Below, one piece after another: positions 1 through 7,514 of a DNA stretch of 64,000 bases (positions are counted from its first letter, which is position 1; every line of letters starts with the position of its first letter). The notes beneath the pieces are model-generated. The model did not search any database. It saw only the letters and a program-made list of their open reading frames with translations, and was not told the origin of the DNA. A program made the position numbers and the translations under genes. The stretch lies in contig DXQT01000007.1 of NCBI GenBank assembly GCA_019411365.1, positions 34,288 to 98,287 on the forward strand, read 5' to 3'. This DNA is from Roseburia sp. (lineage in GTDB: Bacteria; Bacillota_A; Clostridia; Lachnospirales; Lachnospiraceae).

Positions 1-2
1 AT

Positions 3-998
3 CTCAATAATCTCAATGTTGTGACGACCACTTCAGAAGAATATGCCACCTGTTTTGGATTTACTGAGACAGAGGTGTTTGATGCTCTCGCGGAATATCA
101 GCTGACAGATCAGAAAGAGATGGTAAAAAAATGGTATGATGGATTTACCTTCGGCACGCATAAAGATATCTATAATCCGTGGTCGATCACTAATTTTCTG
201 GACAAAAAACAGTTTCGTCCGTACTGGGCATCAACAAGTTCTAACGGTCTGGTAAATAAACTGATCCGGACGGCATCGGCAGACATTAAAACACGGATGG
301 AGGAACTTTTGCAGGAAAGAGAAATCGTGGTAACATTTGACGAACAGATTGTGTTTAACCAGCTTGATAAAAGTAAAAATGCGATCTGGAGCCTGCTGCT
401 TGCAGGGGGCTACCTGAAAGCAGAAGAGGTGGAATATCGAGGTATGCTGTTAGAACCGTGGTATCATCTTCGTATCACGAATCTGGAAACTTACAGTATG
501 TTTTCTAACATGTTTAAAGGCTGGTTTGATGATTCCATGTCGAACTATAATGAGTTCATAGAGGCATTATTAAAAGGGAACTTAAAAGAGATGAATATTT
601 ATATGAACGACATTGCACTCACAACTTTCAGCAGCTTTGATACCGGAAACCATCCATCGAAAAGATCGCAGCCGGAGCGTTTTTATCACGGATTTGTATT
701 GGGACTTTTAGTGGAACTGCGGGATTCTTATGATGTGCGGTCAAACAGGGAGAGCGGCTACGGCAGATATGATATCATGCTGGTTCCACATGACCAGAAA
801 AACAATGCAATCGTGATGGAATTTAAAGTCCATGAGGCAGATGAAGAAGAAACATTAGAAGATACGGTGCAGGCCGCTTTAAAACAGATCAGGGAAAAAA
901 ATTATGACGCCGGACTGACTGCAGCAGGAATCCCAAAAGAGAAGATCAGACACTACGGATTTGCTTTTGAGGGAAAGAAAGTATTGATTGGAAAATAA
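3..998 (+). CDS. AAA-ATPase-like / PD-(D/E)XK nuclease protein, 5' end outside window
   Basis: The frame is already open at the first bases (it reads LNNLNVV before the GTG at 21), so this is the C-terminal ~331 residues of a longer protein and the GTG is not its start. The part seen matches the common Clostridia/Bacteroidetes family with an N-terminal AAA-ATPase-like domain and a C-terminal PD-(D/E)XK nuclease-like domain (DUF1703 type). The nuclease motif is visible near the end as GRYDIMLVP followed by AIVMEFKV, giving the D...E-x-K pattern. These proteins are abundant, often multicopy, and of unproven function. The ATPase Walker A would lie upstream of the window. A terminator-like hairpin follows the stop. 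Confidence 0.8.
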   Translation, partial: LNNLNVVTTTSEEYATCFGFTETEVFDALAEYQLTDQKEMVKKWYDGFTFGTHKDIYNPWSITNFLDKKQFRPYWASTSSNGLVNKLIRTASADIKTRMEELLQEREIVVTFDEQIVFNQLDKSKNAIWSLLLAGGYLKAEEVEYRGMLLEPWYHLRITNLETYSMFSNMFKGWFDDSMSNYNEFIEALLKGNLKEMNIYMNDIALTTFSSFDTGNHPSKRSQPERFYHGFVLGLLVELRDSYDVRSNRESGYGRYDIMLVPHDQKNNAIVMEFKVHEADEEETLEDTVQAALKQIREKNYDAGLTAAGIPKEKIRHYGFAFEGKKVLIGK

Positions 999-1023
999 TT
1001 TAGAATTGTAATTAAGATGATAG

Positions 1024-1071
1024 TAAATGCCATGTTTTGTGTACAATGCATAAAAATATGGCGTTTATTTT
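1024..1071 (+). terminator. Probable intrinsic terminator
   Basis: TAAATGCCAT at 1024-1033 pairs with ATGGCGTTTA at 1058-1067, with one G-T pair, and TTTTG follows. The loop is long (24 nt). It closes the transcript of the nuclease-like gene upstream. Confidence 0.55.
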
Positions 1072-1190
1072 GTCTAAAACTTCCAACATGCAAAACAGTT
1101 TATGCAAAAAAAGTGCAGATTGTGAAGATTTTTACCAAAGGACGTGTGGTATGGTAGGATACAGTTACAAGATCCGAAACGGATAAAGAA

Positions 1191-1273
1191 AACAAGGGAG
1201 GAAAATCCGTGCCCAGTGTGCTGGGCATTGCTCGTCAGCAGACTCGCATTTTCCTTCGGAAAACAAGGGAGGA
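1191..1273 (+). repeat. Structured element between two Shine-Dalgarno copies (copy A)
   Basis: The leader of the GH3 gene carries AACAAGGGAGGA at 1191-1202 and again at 1262-1273. Between them lie two hairpins: GCCCAG-TGTG-CTGGGC (1211-1226) and TTTTCC-TTC-GGAAAA (1249-1263). The same arrangement occurs before the ECF S-component gene near 12 kb, with base changes on both sides of each stem that keep pairing (GCCCAA/TTGGGC and TTTTGC/GCAAAA there). The reading frame happens to be open through the element, which would make the GH3 protein appear 24 residues longer from a GTG at 1209. Confidence 0.7.
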
Positions 1274-1280
1274 TTTAGAA

Positions 1281-4184
1281 ATGTTAGCAATTAACATGGA
1301 TGACGTGATCAACGTTCTCAATTCCTGTAAGCCATACCTGATTGCGCTTGGCATTGCACTGGCAATCGCGATTATTGTAACTGTGGCATGCATGAAATTG
1401 AAGAAACCGGTAAAGAAACTGGTGAGAAAGGAAGCATGGATTGCATTCCTTATGGCAGCAGTTGTGATTATCAACCTGATCTGCTTTATTCCAATGTCAA
1501 GTATGATCTCACTTGCAATGGGAAATGGTACGATCACAGAGGAAACCTCAAATGAGGCAACCGCACTTTGCGAGGATATTGCAGATGAAGGTATTGTTTT
1601 ATTAAAAAATGAAGACAATATCCTGCCACTTACAAATACACAGAATATCAACGTGTTTGGATGGGCATCCACCAATCCTTGTTATGGTGGTACCGGATCC
1701 GGAGCATTATCCGATGCATATGAGACAACAACACTTCTCGGTGGTCTTGAGGATGCCGGATATAAGATCAATACAGAACTGACTGATTTTTACAAAGCAT
1801 ACCGTGAGGACAGACCGGAAGTTGGTATGTGGGCGCAGGACTGGACATTGCCGGAACCGACAGCAGATTCCTACAGCACTGAACTGATGAACAATGCAAA
1901 AGAGTTTTCTGACACAGCGATGGTAGTGATTACCCGTGTTGGTGGTGAGGGAGCAGATCTTCCAACGGATGTGAGCAAGGTGACTTACACAGATAACTCT
2001 GAAAACTACAAAGATTTTGAAGCTGGTGAGCATTACTTACAGTTAAGCCAGACAGAAAAAGATATGTTAGACCTTGTTTGTGCCAACTTTGACAACGTTG
2101 TTGTCGTATACAACGGTGCAAACACCATGGAACTTGGATTTTTAAATGATTACAAACAGATCAAGGGTGCAATCTGGTGTCCTGGAACAGGCCAGTCCGG
2201 ATTTGAGTCTCTCGGTGCAGTCGTAGCCGGTACAGTAAATCCGTCCGGAAAAACCAGCGATACATTTGTATATGATCTGACAGCAACACCGACTTATAAC
2301 AACTTTGGAAACTTCCTGTATGACAATATGGATGAGTTTGCCGCTACATCCAAAAACTTCGGAACAGGCGAAGAAGAAGCAACAATTCCATCTTTTGTCA
2401 ACTATGTAGAAGGCATTTATGTTGGCTATCGTTTCTATGAGACAGCAGCAGTGGAAGGACTCATTGATTATGATAAGACGGTTCAGTTCCCATTTGGATA
2501 TGGACTTTCTTATACAGATTTTGAACAGAAGATGGGAGATGTTACCGTAGCAGACGGTAAAGTATCCTTTGATGTTACCGTAACAAACAACGGAACTGCC
2601 GCAGGAAAAGATGTGGTAGAGGTATATTACAATCCGCCATACACAAATGGTGGAATTGAAAAAGCATCTGCAAATCTGATCGATTTTGCAAAAACAGATG
2701 TGTTACAGCCGGGTGAATCCCAGACAATCAATGTAAGTTTCTCAGAAGAAGATATGGCTTCCTATGATACATATGGTAATGGATGCTATGTATTAGAGGC
2801 TGGTGACTATGAGATTTCCATCAATGCTGATTCACACAATGCAATCGAATCTAAGACCGTAAGTGTCGCAGATACCGTTGTATATGATGAAAATAATGCA
2901 CGTTCTACGGATGATGCAGCTGCAACGAATCAGTTTGCATATGCAGAAGGAGATGCAACATATCTTTCAAGAGCAGACGGATTTGCAAACTATGCAAAAG
3001 CAACAGCAGCTCCTTCAAACTTTACATTAGCAGAGGATGAGAAAGCTGAGTTCTTAAATAACAGCAATTATGATCCAAACAATTACAACAATGATTCTGA
3101 TGAAATGCCGACAACAGGCGCGAAAAATGGAATGACACTTGCTGATATGCGTGGCCTTTCCTATGATGATGAAAAATGGGATACACTTCTTGACCAGCTG
3201 ACTGTTTCTGATATGGATACAATGATCGCACTTGGCGGATATCAGACATCTGCAGCATCAAGTGTTGGAAAAGTTATGACTGTTGACTGTGACGGACCTG
3301 CATCCATCAATAACAACTTTACAGGAACAGGTTCCATCGGATTCCCGTCCGCAGTTATGATCGCAAATACCTGGAACAAAGATCTTGCACTTTCTTTCGG
3401 TGAGAGCATCGGTAAGATGGCAGATGAGATGGATGTTTCCGGATGGTATGCACCGGCAATGAATACGCACAGAAATGCATTTGCAGGACGTAATTTTGAG
3501 TATTATTCAGAAGATGGAGTTCTCTCCGGAAAAATGGCTGCAAACGCAGTGATCGGTGCTGAAAAATATGGTGTTTACGCATATATCAAACATTTTGCTT
3601 TGAATGACCAGGAAACAAACCGTACCGGAATGTTATGTACATGGTCAAATGAGCAGGCAATCCGTGAAATTTACTTAAAACCTTTTGAGATCGCAGTAAA
3701 AGAAGGCGGAGCAAAGGCAGTAATGTCTTCCTTCAACTATATCGGTACACAGTGGGCAGGCGGAACCTATCCGTTACAGACAACTGTACTTCGTGATGAG
3801 TGGGGATTCCGTGGATTTGTATTAACTGACTACTTTGGTGTTTACGGATACATGGATTCTGATATGGGTATCCGCGGTGGTACAGACTGTATGTTAGTTG
3901 CATACGATACGGAGACCAACCATGTGACAGATACCACAAGCGCAACAGGTGTAAAAGCAATGCGTCAGGCATCCAAAAATATCATGTATACCGTTGTAAA
4001 CAGCCGTGCATATGATCCTGAAAACTTAAAGACAGGTCTGATGAACTGGCAGATCCTGGCAATCGTGATCGATATCATCCTTGGAGCACTGGTAATCTTC
4101 TTAGAGGTTCTTACGATCAGGAAATATAAAAAAGATGCAGCAGAAGAACCGGTGCAGACCGTAAATGAAACATCAGCAGAATAA
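1281..4184 (+). CDS. Membrane-anchored glycoside hydrolase family 3 protein with permuted domain order
   Basis: This is a 967-residue GH3 enzyme, probably a beta-glucosidase-type exo-hydrolase. The domains are in reversed order. The GH3 C-terminal domain comes first (it opens with a DEGIVLLKNEDNILPL stretch), then a fibronectin-like domain (from about residue 415), then the catalytic barrel (about 610-910). The barrel has the KHF..N substrate motif and VLTDYFG, where D850 is the likely nucleophile. Two membrane segments lie at about 17-41 and 55-78 and one at about 920-945. Basic residues between the first two and after the last put the enzyme outside the cell. The start was chosen at ATG 1281, after GGGAGGATTTAGAA; the GTG at 1209 lies in the leader element. 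Reversed GH3 order is known from Ruminococcus albus and Butyrivibrio glucosidases. The substrate is not determinable here. Confidence 0.88.
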   Translation: MLAINMDDVINVLNSCKPYLIALGIALAIAIIVTVACMKLKKPVKKLVRKEAWIAFLMAAVVIINLICFIPMSSMISLAMGNGTITEETSNEATALCEDIADEGIVLLKNEDNILPLTNTQNINVFGWASTNPCYGGTGSGALSDAYETTTLLGGLEDAGYKINTELTDFYKAYREDRPEVGMWAQDWTLPEPTADSYSTELMNNAKEFSDTAMVVITRVGGEGADLPTDVSKVTYTDNSENYKDFEAGEHYLQLSQTEKDMLDLVCANFDNVVVVYNGANTMELGFLNDYKQIKGAIWCPGTGQSGFESLGAVVAGTVNPSGKTSDTFVYDLTATPTYNNFGNFLYDNMDEFAATSKNFGTGEEEATIPSFVNYVEGIYVGYRFYETAAVEGLIDYDKTVQFPFGYGLSYTDFEQKMGDVTVADGKVSFDVTVTNNGTAAGKDVVEVYYNPPYTNGGIEKASANLIDFAKTDVLQPGESQTINVSFSEEDMASYDTYGNGCYVLEAGDYEISINADSHNAIESKTVSVADTVVYDENNARSTDDAAATNQFAYAEGDATYLSRADGFANYAKATAAPSNFTLAEDEKAEFLNNSNYDPNNYNNDSDEMPTTGAKNGMTLADMRGLSYDDEKWDTLLDQLTVSDMDTMIALGGYQTSAASSVGKVMTVDCDGPASINNNFTGTGSIGFPSAVMIANTWNKDLALSFGESIGKMADEMDVSGWYAPAMNTHRNAFAGRNFEYYSEDGVLSGKMAANAVIGAEKYGVYAYIKHFALNDQETNRTGMLCTWSNEQAIREIYLKPFEIAVKEGGAKAVMSSFNYIGTQWAGGTYPLQTTVLRDEWGFRGFVLTDYFGVYGYMDSDMGIRGGTDCMLVAYDTETNHVTDTTSATGVKAMRQASKNIMYTVVNSRAYDPENLKTGLMNWQILAIVIDIILGALVIFLEVLTIRKYKKDAAEEPVQTVNETSAE

Positions 4185-4231
4185 AAACAGAACTTTGCAG
4201 AGATTACAATACATAGAGGTGAAAGCGTACA

Positions 4232-4795
4232 ATGAGTAGTATAAAAAATCTATGGCAGAACTTTGCAGACAAACATCCCGGAGCCTCCAAATGGGTCCGG
4301 GAGGGCGGTCTGTTCGTGATCGTAAGTAACCTGATCACGGTATTTAAATACCTGATGTTACTGTTTCTGCCGCTCGCATTTGCCGGACTTCCAAACATTG
4401 ACTTTGGATTCCCGGGAATCGACATCACATTATTTGGAGAAACATTCAAATGGAATATTATCGGTTATGATGCCGCACACGGTGGACTTCCATATTTTTG
4501 TGCATACATGGTTGCCATGGTGATTGGAGAATGCATCAATTTCCCGATCCAGAGAACTTTCGTGTTCCGCAGCAAAGGAAATATCTGGTATCAGGCATTC
4601 TGGTATCTGATCGCATTCTGCATCGTGACCTGTATCGTAAACTCCATCAACTGTATCTGGGTAGCAGTAGCCGGTATGTTCGTGCCGGACTGGCTCTACA
4701 ATATCGGAACAACCGTATTAAACGGTGGAGTTTCAATGGTCGTATTTTTCTTTGTCAATAAGATCATTTTCCCGGAAGGGGAAGCGAAAGCGTAA
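4232..4795 (+). CDS. GtrA-like polytopic membrane protein
   Basis: A 187-residue protein with about four membrane segments (roughly 25-48, 85-108, 122-145 and 155-178). The stretch NFPIQRTFVFRSKGN resembles the N-x-x-x-R-x-x-x-F-x-S region of GtrA-type proteins (PF04138), which are thought to move lipid-linked sugars or assist cell-surface glycosylation. It lies 47 bp after the GH3 gene, and a terminator follows it, so the two probably form one operon. A link between a membrane-bound glycosidase and a polyprenyl-sugar flippase-like protein is inferred from position only. Start ATG 4232 has AGAGGTGA upstream. Confidence 0.7.
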   Translation: MSSIKNLWQNFADKHPGASKWVREGGLFVIVSNLITVFKYLMLLFLPLAFAGLPNIDFGFPGIDITLFGETFKWNIIGYDAAHGGLPYFCAYMVAMVIGECINFPIQRTFVFRSKGNIWYQAFWYLIAFCIVTCIVNSINCIWVAVAGMFVPDWLYNIGTTVLNGGVSMVVFFFVNKIIFPEGEAKA

Positions 4796-4830
4796 AAAAT
4801 AGTATGTGAAAAACGAAATAAGCACATATA

Positions 4831-4877
4831 AAAAGCATGTTTTACGATTCAAAAGAATTGCAGAGCATGCTTTTTTT
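4831..4877 (+). terminator. Intrinsic terminator after the GH3/GtrA-like operon
   Basis: AAAAGCATG at 4831-4839 pairs with CATGCTTTT at 4866-4874, and the T-run continues to 4877. An inner ATTC-AAAA-GAAT stem closes the loop. Confidence 0.85.
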
Positions 4878-4909
4878 GTTGTATTTTAAATAGGAATAGG
4901 ATTCACATA

Positions 4910-4938
4910 TTGACAAACAAAACAGAAATGTTTATATT
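4910..4938 (+). promoter_or_regulatory. Promoter of the TetR regulator
   Basis: TTGACA (4910-4915), a 17-bp spacer and TATATT (4933-4938). The TetR-type operator begins inside the -10 box, so repressor binding would block the promoter directly. Confidence 0.8.
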
Positions 4939-4968
4939 TATAACAGCGTTATATAACACTGTTATAAA
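4937..4968. promoter_or_regulatory. Tandem palindromic operator, probably for the adjacent TetR protein
   Basis: The 32-bp palindrome is built from two overlapping 15-bp palindromes, TATAACAGCGTTATA and TATAACACTGTTATA, that share four bases. The outer arms TTTATAACAG and CTGTTATAAA are perfect. It covers the end of the -10 box and the transcription start region of the TetR gene, which suggests autorepression by two TetR dimers. Binding by this particular regulator is inferred. Confidence 0.75.
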
Positions 4969-4983
4969 TGAGTGGAGGAACCA

Positions 4984-5604
4984 GTGACAAAACAAGTAGA
5001 AGGAGTTTCAGAAAAAATCATAGCCTGTGCGAAGGAAGAGTTCCTGCAAAAAGGATATTCCGACGCATCTCTGCGGACGATCGCCGAAAAGGCAGGAACA
5101 ACGACCGGATCCATCTATTCGCGGTTTAAAGACAAGGAAGGATTATTTTCCGCGATTGTGGAACCGGCGGCGGATCATCTGGTGCAGATGTTTTTACATA
5201 CGCAGGAGACATTTCACGGGCTTGAGGAAGAACAGCAGCCGAAAGAGATGAAGCATTATGTGTCATCCGGCATGGTGGAGATGATCGATTATATTTACGA
5301 CAATTTTGAAGTGTTTGAGCTTTTGTTGGATGCTTCCTACGGAACAAAGTTTCAGGATTTTGTGGAACGGCTTGTCGAGATCGAGACAGAATATACTTAT
5401 AAGTATATGGACGTCATTCATTACCGGACAGAAGATGGCGAGGTGATCACCGAGGATTTTATCCATATCATGACGAGGGCATTATTTGAGAGTATGTTTG
5501 AGGTGGTACGCCATAAAATGACGAAGGAGAAGGCACTCCGTTATATGGATATGCTTGAAAAATACCATTATGGAGGCTGGAATGCAATTCTGAAATGGGA
5601 GTAA
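4984..5604 (+). CDS. TetR/AcrR family transcriptional regulator
   Basis: A 206-residue repressor. The N-terminal DNA-binding helix-turn-helix is classical: KIIACAKEEFLQKGYSDASLRTIAEKAG followed by TTGSIYSRFKDKEGLF at about residues 8-55. The rest is a helical ligand-binding domain. I chose GTG 4984 because GGAGG lies 5 bp before it. A GTG at 4972 in the same frame lies upstream of that ribosome site and adds four residues. The gene is 122 bp upstream of an ABC transporter pair on the same strand, so it probably controls that pair as well as itself. The ligand is unknown. Confidence 0.88.
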   Translation: MTKQVEGVSEKIIACAKEEFLQKGYSDASLRTIAEKAGTTTGSIYSRFKDKEGLFSAIVEPAADHLVQMFLHTQETFHGLEEEQQPKEMKHYVSSGMVEMIDYIYDNFEVFELLLDASYGTKFQDFVERLVEIETEYTYKYMDVIHYRTEDGEVITEDFIHIMTRALFESMFEVVRHKMTKEKALRYMDMLEKYHYGGWNAILKWE

Positions 5605-5656
5605 GAGATGGGCTGTACATTTCTGGTAACAGGATGACAGCCTTCTAAAAAAATCA

Positions 5657-5699
5657 TTGGTTAGCGAAAACTAATTTCAAGTAGTGATGTATAACAAAA
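5657..5699. promoter_or_regulatory. Possible metalloregulator-like boxes before the ABC pair
   Basis: GGTTAGCGAAAACTAATTT at 5659-5677 contains TTAG-6-CTAA. A related stretch, ATAACAAAAACTAAAAA, lies at 5691-5707. TTAG-n6-CTAA is the general shape of DtxR/IdeR-type iron boxes. The match is short and there is no regulator of that family in the window, so this is only a suggestion. Confidence 0.3.
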
Positions 5700-5726
5700 A
5701 CTAAAAATGGAAAGGGAGTCTTTGAG

Positions 5727-7511
5727 ATGGAAAGTGATGCGAAGTTAAAAAAACAAAGTTCTTTGGCAAGGCTTTTTGAATATGCCGGGAATTATAAATA
5801 TCTGACGATCCTCTCGTGGATATTTTCTGTGGTCAGTGCCTGGATTGCGCTGGTACCGTTTTATTATATCTGGAGAGTGATAAAGGAAATTTTAGATGTG
5901 GCGCCTCATTATGAAAATGCAGGGAATCTTGCAAATTATGGGTGGCATGCAGTCGGTTTTGCAATTCTATCCATGTTTCTTTACATTTGCGGACTGCTTT
6001 GTTCCCATTTGTCTGCGTTTCATGTGCAGGCAGGGATACGTTCACAGCTGATGCACCATATCATGACATTACCGATGGGATTTATGGACAGTGACGGAAG
6101 CGGTAAGATCCGTAAGATTGTCAACGAGTCGAGTGAAGCGACAGAGACCTATCTTGCACATCAGTTACCGGATCAGGCGGGCGCCATTGCAACGCCGGTC
6201 GGTCTTCTGGTTTTGCTCCTGATGTTTGACTGGCGGCTTGGACTGCTAAGTCTGATCCCGGTAGTGGCAGCATTTTTAATTATGGGCAGCATGACCGGGC
6301 AGCGCATGAAAGATAAAATGACAGAGTACCAGAATGCACTTGAAGAAATGTCGAGTGAGGCCGTGGAATATGTCCGCGGCATTCCGGTCGTAAAAACATT
6401 TGGACAGTCGGTATTTTCATTCAAGCGTTTTCGCGACTCGATAAAGAAATATGAAAAATGGACAATCGCTTACACAAAAGAATTAAGACTTCCGATGACC
6501 TTTTATACGACGATCATCAATGCGGCATTTGCTGTTCTGATCGCAGTTACTTTTTATGTGGTCAGAGGCGGGGAGAGCGACACGTTCTTATTAAATCTGA
6601 TGTTCTATATTATCATCACTCCGATCATTACAGTCACTTTAAATAAAATCATGTATGCAAGTGAAAACCAGATGATCGTTGAGGATGCGCTGACCAGGAT
6701 CGACAGTATTTTAGAAAAGAAGCCGCTCACAGAGGCAGCAGGAAAAGCGGATCCGAAAGATATGTCCATTACTTTTGAAAATGTGTCTTTCCGTTATGAG
6801 GATGCCGCAAAAGATGCATTACATAACATCAATCTTAAGATCCGAGAGGGCGAACATGTCGCATTTGTCGGGCCGTCCGGTGGTGGAAAGTCGACACTTG
6901 CAAGCCTGATCGCACGTTTCTTTGATGCAACAGAAGGGAAGATCAGGATCGGTGGCGTGGATGTGCGTGATATCCCGTCGAAACAGCTTATGGATATGGT
7001 GTCATTTGTATTTCAGGACAGTAAACTTTTGAAGATGTCTGTTTATGAAAATGTCCGCATGGGCAGGAAAGATGCGACGAGAGAGGAAGTTATGGAAGCA
7101 TTAAAGAATGCACAGTGCGAAGATATTATCGAAAAATTGCCGGATAGTATTGATACGGTGATCGGAGCAAAGGGAACTTATGTGTCCGGCGGTGAAGCAC
7201 AGCGTCTTTCGATTGCGAGGGCAATGTTAAAAAATGCGCCAATCCTGATCTTAGATGAGGCGACCGCATTTGCTGATCCGGACAATGAGGCGAAGGTGCA
7301 GCAGGCATTTTCAAAATTATCCACAGGAAAAACGGTCATTATGATCGCACATCGTCTGTCCTCCGTTGTGGATGCCGACCGGATCTGCGTGTTAAAGGAC
7401 GGAGAGATCGTGGAGTCAGGAACGCATAAAGAACTGTCAGAAGCACAGAAACTGTATGCTCATATGGGGGATGCATACAATAAATCGGTTCGTTGGAAAG
7501 TGGGGGAATAA
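5727..7511 (+). CDS. ABC transporter, fused permease and ATPase (first half of a heterodimer)
   Basis: A 594-residue half transporter with six membrane helices (about residues 25-310) and an ATPase domain. Walker A is GPSGGGKST at 382-390, the signature is VSGGEAQRLS, Walker B is ILILDEATAFAD, and the switch histidine is in IAHRLSS. The sequence DEATAFADP, in place of the common DEATASLD, is a variant I recall from the siderophore-linked YbtPQ/IrtAB transporters. It lies 3 bp before the second half transporter, so the two almost certainly form a heterodimer. Substrate and direction cannot be read from the sequence. ATG 5727 has AAAGGGAG upstream. Confidence 0.9.
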   Translation: MESDAKLKKQSSLARLFEYAGNYKYLTILSWIFSVVSAWIALVPFYYIWRVIKEILDVAPHYENAGNLANYGWHAVGFAILSMFLYICGLLCSHLSAFHVQAGIRSQLMHHIMTLPMGFMDSDGSGKIRKIVNESSEATETYLAHQLPDQAGAIATPVGLLVLLLMFDWRLGLLSLIPVVAAFLIMGSMTGQRMKDKMTEYQNALEEMSSEAVEYVRGIPVVKTFGQSVFSFKRFRDSIKKYEKWTIAYTKELRLPMTFYTTIINAAFAVLIAVTFYVVRGGESDTFLLNLMFYIIITPIITVTLNKIMYASENQMIVEDALTRIDSILEKKPLTEAAGKADPKDMSITFENVSFRYEDAAKDALHNINLKIREGEHVAFVGPSGGGKSTLASLIARFFDATEGKIRIGGVDVRDIPSKQLMDMVSFVFQDSKLLKMSVYENVRMGRKDATREEVMEALKNAQCEDIIEKLPDSIDTVIGAKGTYVSGGEAQRLSIARAMLKNAPILILDEATAFADPDNEAKVQQAFSKLSTGKTVIMIAHRLSSVVDADRICVLKDGEIVESGTHKELSEAQKLYAHMGDAYNKSVRWKVGE

Positions 7512-7514
7512 AAA

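Noticed and set aside
1209..1280. GTG start for the GH3 protein giving a 24-residue extension
   Set aside because: It lies inside the repeated leader element, and a better ribosome site precedes ATG 1281.
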